From: JACKCR01 sp041390305
GTDB lineage: Bacteria > Eisenbacteria > RBG-16-71-46 > CAIMUX01
DNA length: 64,000 nucleotides
Assembly: GCA_041390305.1 (NCBI GenBank)
Contig: JAWKQE010000009.1
Location: 1 to 64,000 of the forward strand
Direction of reading: 5' to 3'
Part shown: positions 63,464-64,000 of the stretch, piece after piece
How positions within the stretch are numbered: the first letter of the stretch is position 1
Layout of the letters: each line of letters begins with the position of its first letter
Notes under the pieces: model-generated
Seen by the model: the letters and a program-made list of their open reading frames with translations, nothing else
Database searches by the model: none
What the model was told of the DNA's origin: nothing
Position numbers and translations under genes: made by a program

Positions 63464-64000
63464 TCAGTTCCCGCTCAGAGGCTCCCCCGCTCGTGCCTGC
63501 TCCAGGTATCCCTGCGCCCGCTGGTCCTGCGGCTGCACTTCGAGAACCGCTTCCCACGCCTTCACCGCCTCGGCATATCTTCCCATCTGGTGCAGCGTGA
63601 GGGCCCGCTGGACGAGCGCGGTCGGATAGTACGGCACGCGCCCCAGCACTCCATCGAGACGGGCGAGTGCGCCCGCGGCGTCTCCCGAGTCGCGGAGCAG
63701 GATCGCGAGATTCACTTCCGGGCCCGGGTCGAGCGGATCGGCCTCCACCGCGCGTTCGAGTAGGGCGATCGCGTCGTCGCCACGGCCGGACTGGCGGAGA
63801 ACGAAGGCCAGGTTCTGCATCGCCGGTAGATAGTCGGGCTCCACGTCGAGCGTCGCGCGGAAGTACCGCTCGGCGGCTTCGAGGTCGCGGGACTGCATGG
63901 CGATGAGCCCGAGCTGGTACTGCGCCTCGTAGAAGTCGGGCGCATCCGCCACGGTCCCGCGGAGTTCTTCGATCGCCTCCATCTTGTCGCCGACGAAGAG
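63464..64000 (-). CDS. TPR-repeat protein, cut by window edge
   Basis: The open frame runs off the right edge (six codons LFVGDK precede the first Met at 63982). It holds about five 34-residue TPRs: YEAQYQLGLIAMQSRDLEAAERYFRATLDVEPD, LPAMQNLAFVLRQSGRGDDAIALLERAVEADPL, PEVNLAILLRDSGDAAGALARLDGVLGRVPY, and TALVQRALTLHQMGRYAEAVKAWEAVLEVQPQ. Function cannot be inferred from the visible part. Confidence 0.85.
   Translation of the reverse strand, partial: LFVGDKMEAIEELRGTVADAPDFYEAQYQLGLIAMQSRDLEAAERYFRATLDVEPDYLPAMQNLAFVLRQSGRGDDAIALLERAVEADPLDPGPEVNLAILLRDSGDAAGALARLDGVLGRVPYYPTALVQRALTLHQMGRYAEAVKAWEAVLEVQPQDQRAQGYLEQARAGEPLSGN

Overview
The window is GC-rich bacterial DNA from a diderm organism: it carries a TamA/TamB outer-membrane translocation pair, an eight-strand-type barrel protein, lipoproteins and many signal peptides. 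Gene order and the mix of families (MoxR/Bat operon, TolB-type propeller lipoproteins with fibronectin domains, a dockerin-like tail, a bacterial deoxyhypusine-synthase homologue, GatCAB) fit an FCB-like or Eisenbacteria/Gemmatimonadota-like candidate lineage. That placement is inference with low confidence. No rRNA, tRNA, CRISPR array or dedicated transcription factor was seen.

Layout. 1-9.3 kb: the 3' part of a minus-strand operon moxR - DUF58 - BatD/DUF4381-like - batA - batB/C - batD/E, then the edge of a PTS-IIA-like gene. 9.7-12.1 kb: glyA, low-molecular-weight phosphatase and tsaC (minus). 12.2-15.6 kb: a plus-strand, end-to-end overlapping chain of deoxyhypusine-synthase-like gene, a 57-residue ORF, CoA-type Nudix hydrolase and purU. 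15.6-28.4 kb: an accessory block with an HNH endonuclease, a SpoVG-like gene, a radical SAM gene, secreted propeller, dockerin and TPR proteins and two paralogous lipoproteins. 28.6-38.9 kb: purE, purD, larA-like, gatB, gatA, gatC, pcrA. 39.0-52.2 kb: rplM - rpsI - rpsB - tsf - pyrH - frr - uppS - cdsA - dxr - tamA - tamB, one minus-strand run behind a good sigma-70-type promoter. 52.3-60.4 kb: recJ - rel - barrel protein - dtd - maf - mtnA - glycosyltransferase (minus). 60.5-63.4 kb: an RlmD-type methyltransferase and two related small exported proteins; the right edge cuts a TPR gene.

The most unusual feature is a short dispersed repeat, consensus CACTACCACGTTGAGAGT, found about 20 times and only between 15.6 and 27.5 kb. 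It forms five clusters whose core is shared but whose unit length differs (41, 96, 37, about 52 and about 29 bp). Four clusters are intergenic; the fifth lies inside the HNH endonuclease gene as an in-frame 32-codon duplication, and the largest array lies directly upstream of that gene. I did not notice it in the housekeeping operons on either side.

A second window-wide feature is single-base indels in otherwise well-conserved genes (batB/C, batD, DUF58, radical SAM, the 27.5-28.4 kb gene, gatC, tamB, glycosyltransferase, mtnA, maf, recJ). In most cases both reading frames remain conserved across the break, which suggests uncorrected long-read errors more than decay; affected boundaries are approximate. 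Third, several core enzymes (DHS-like, GatB, GatA, GatC, PcrA, RlmD-like) carry low-complexity repeat inserts or tails at loop or domain boundaries.
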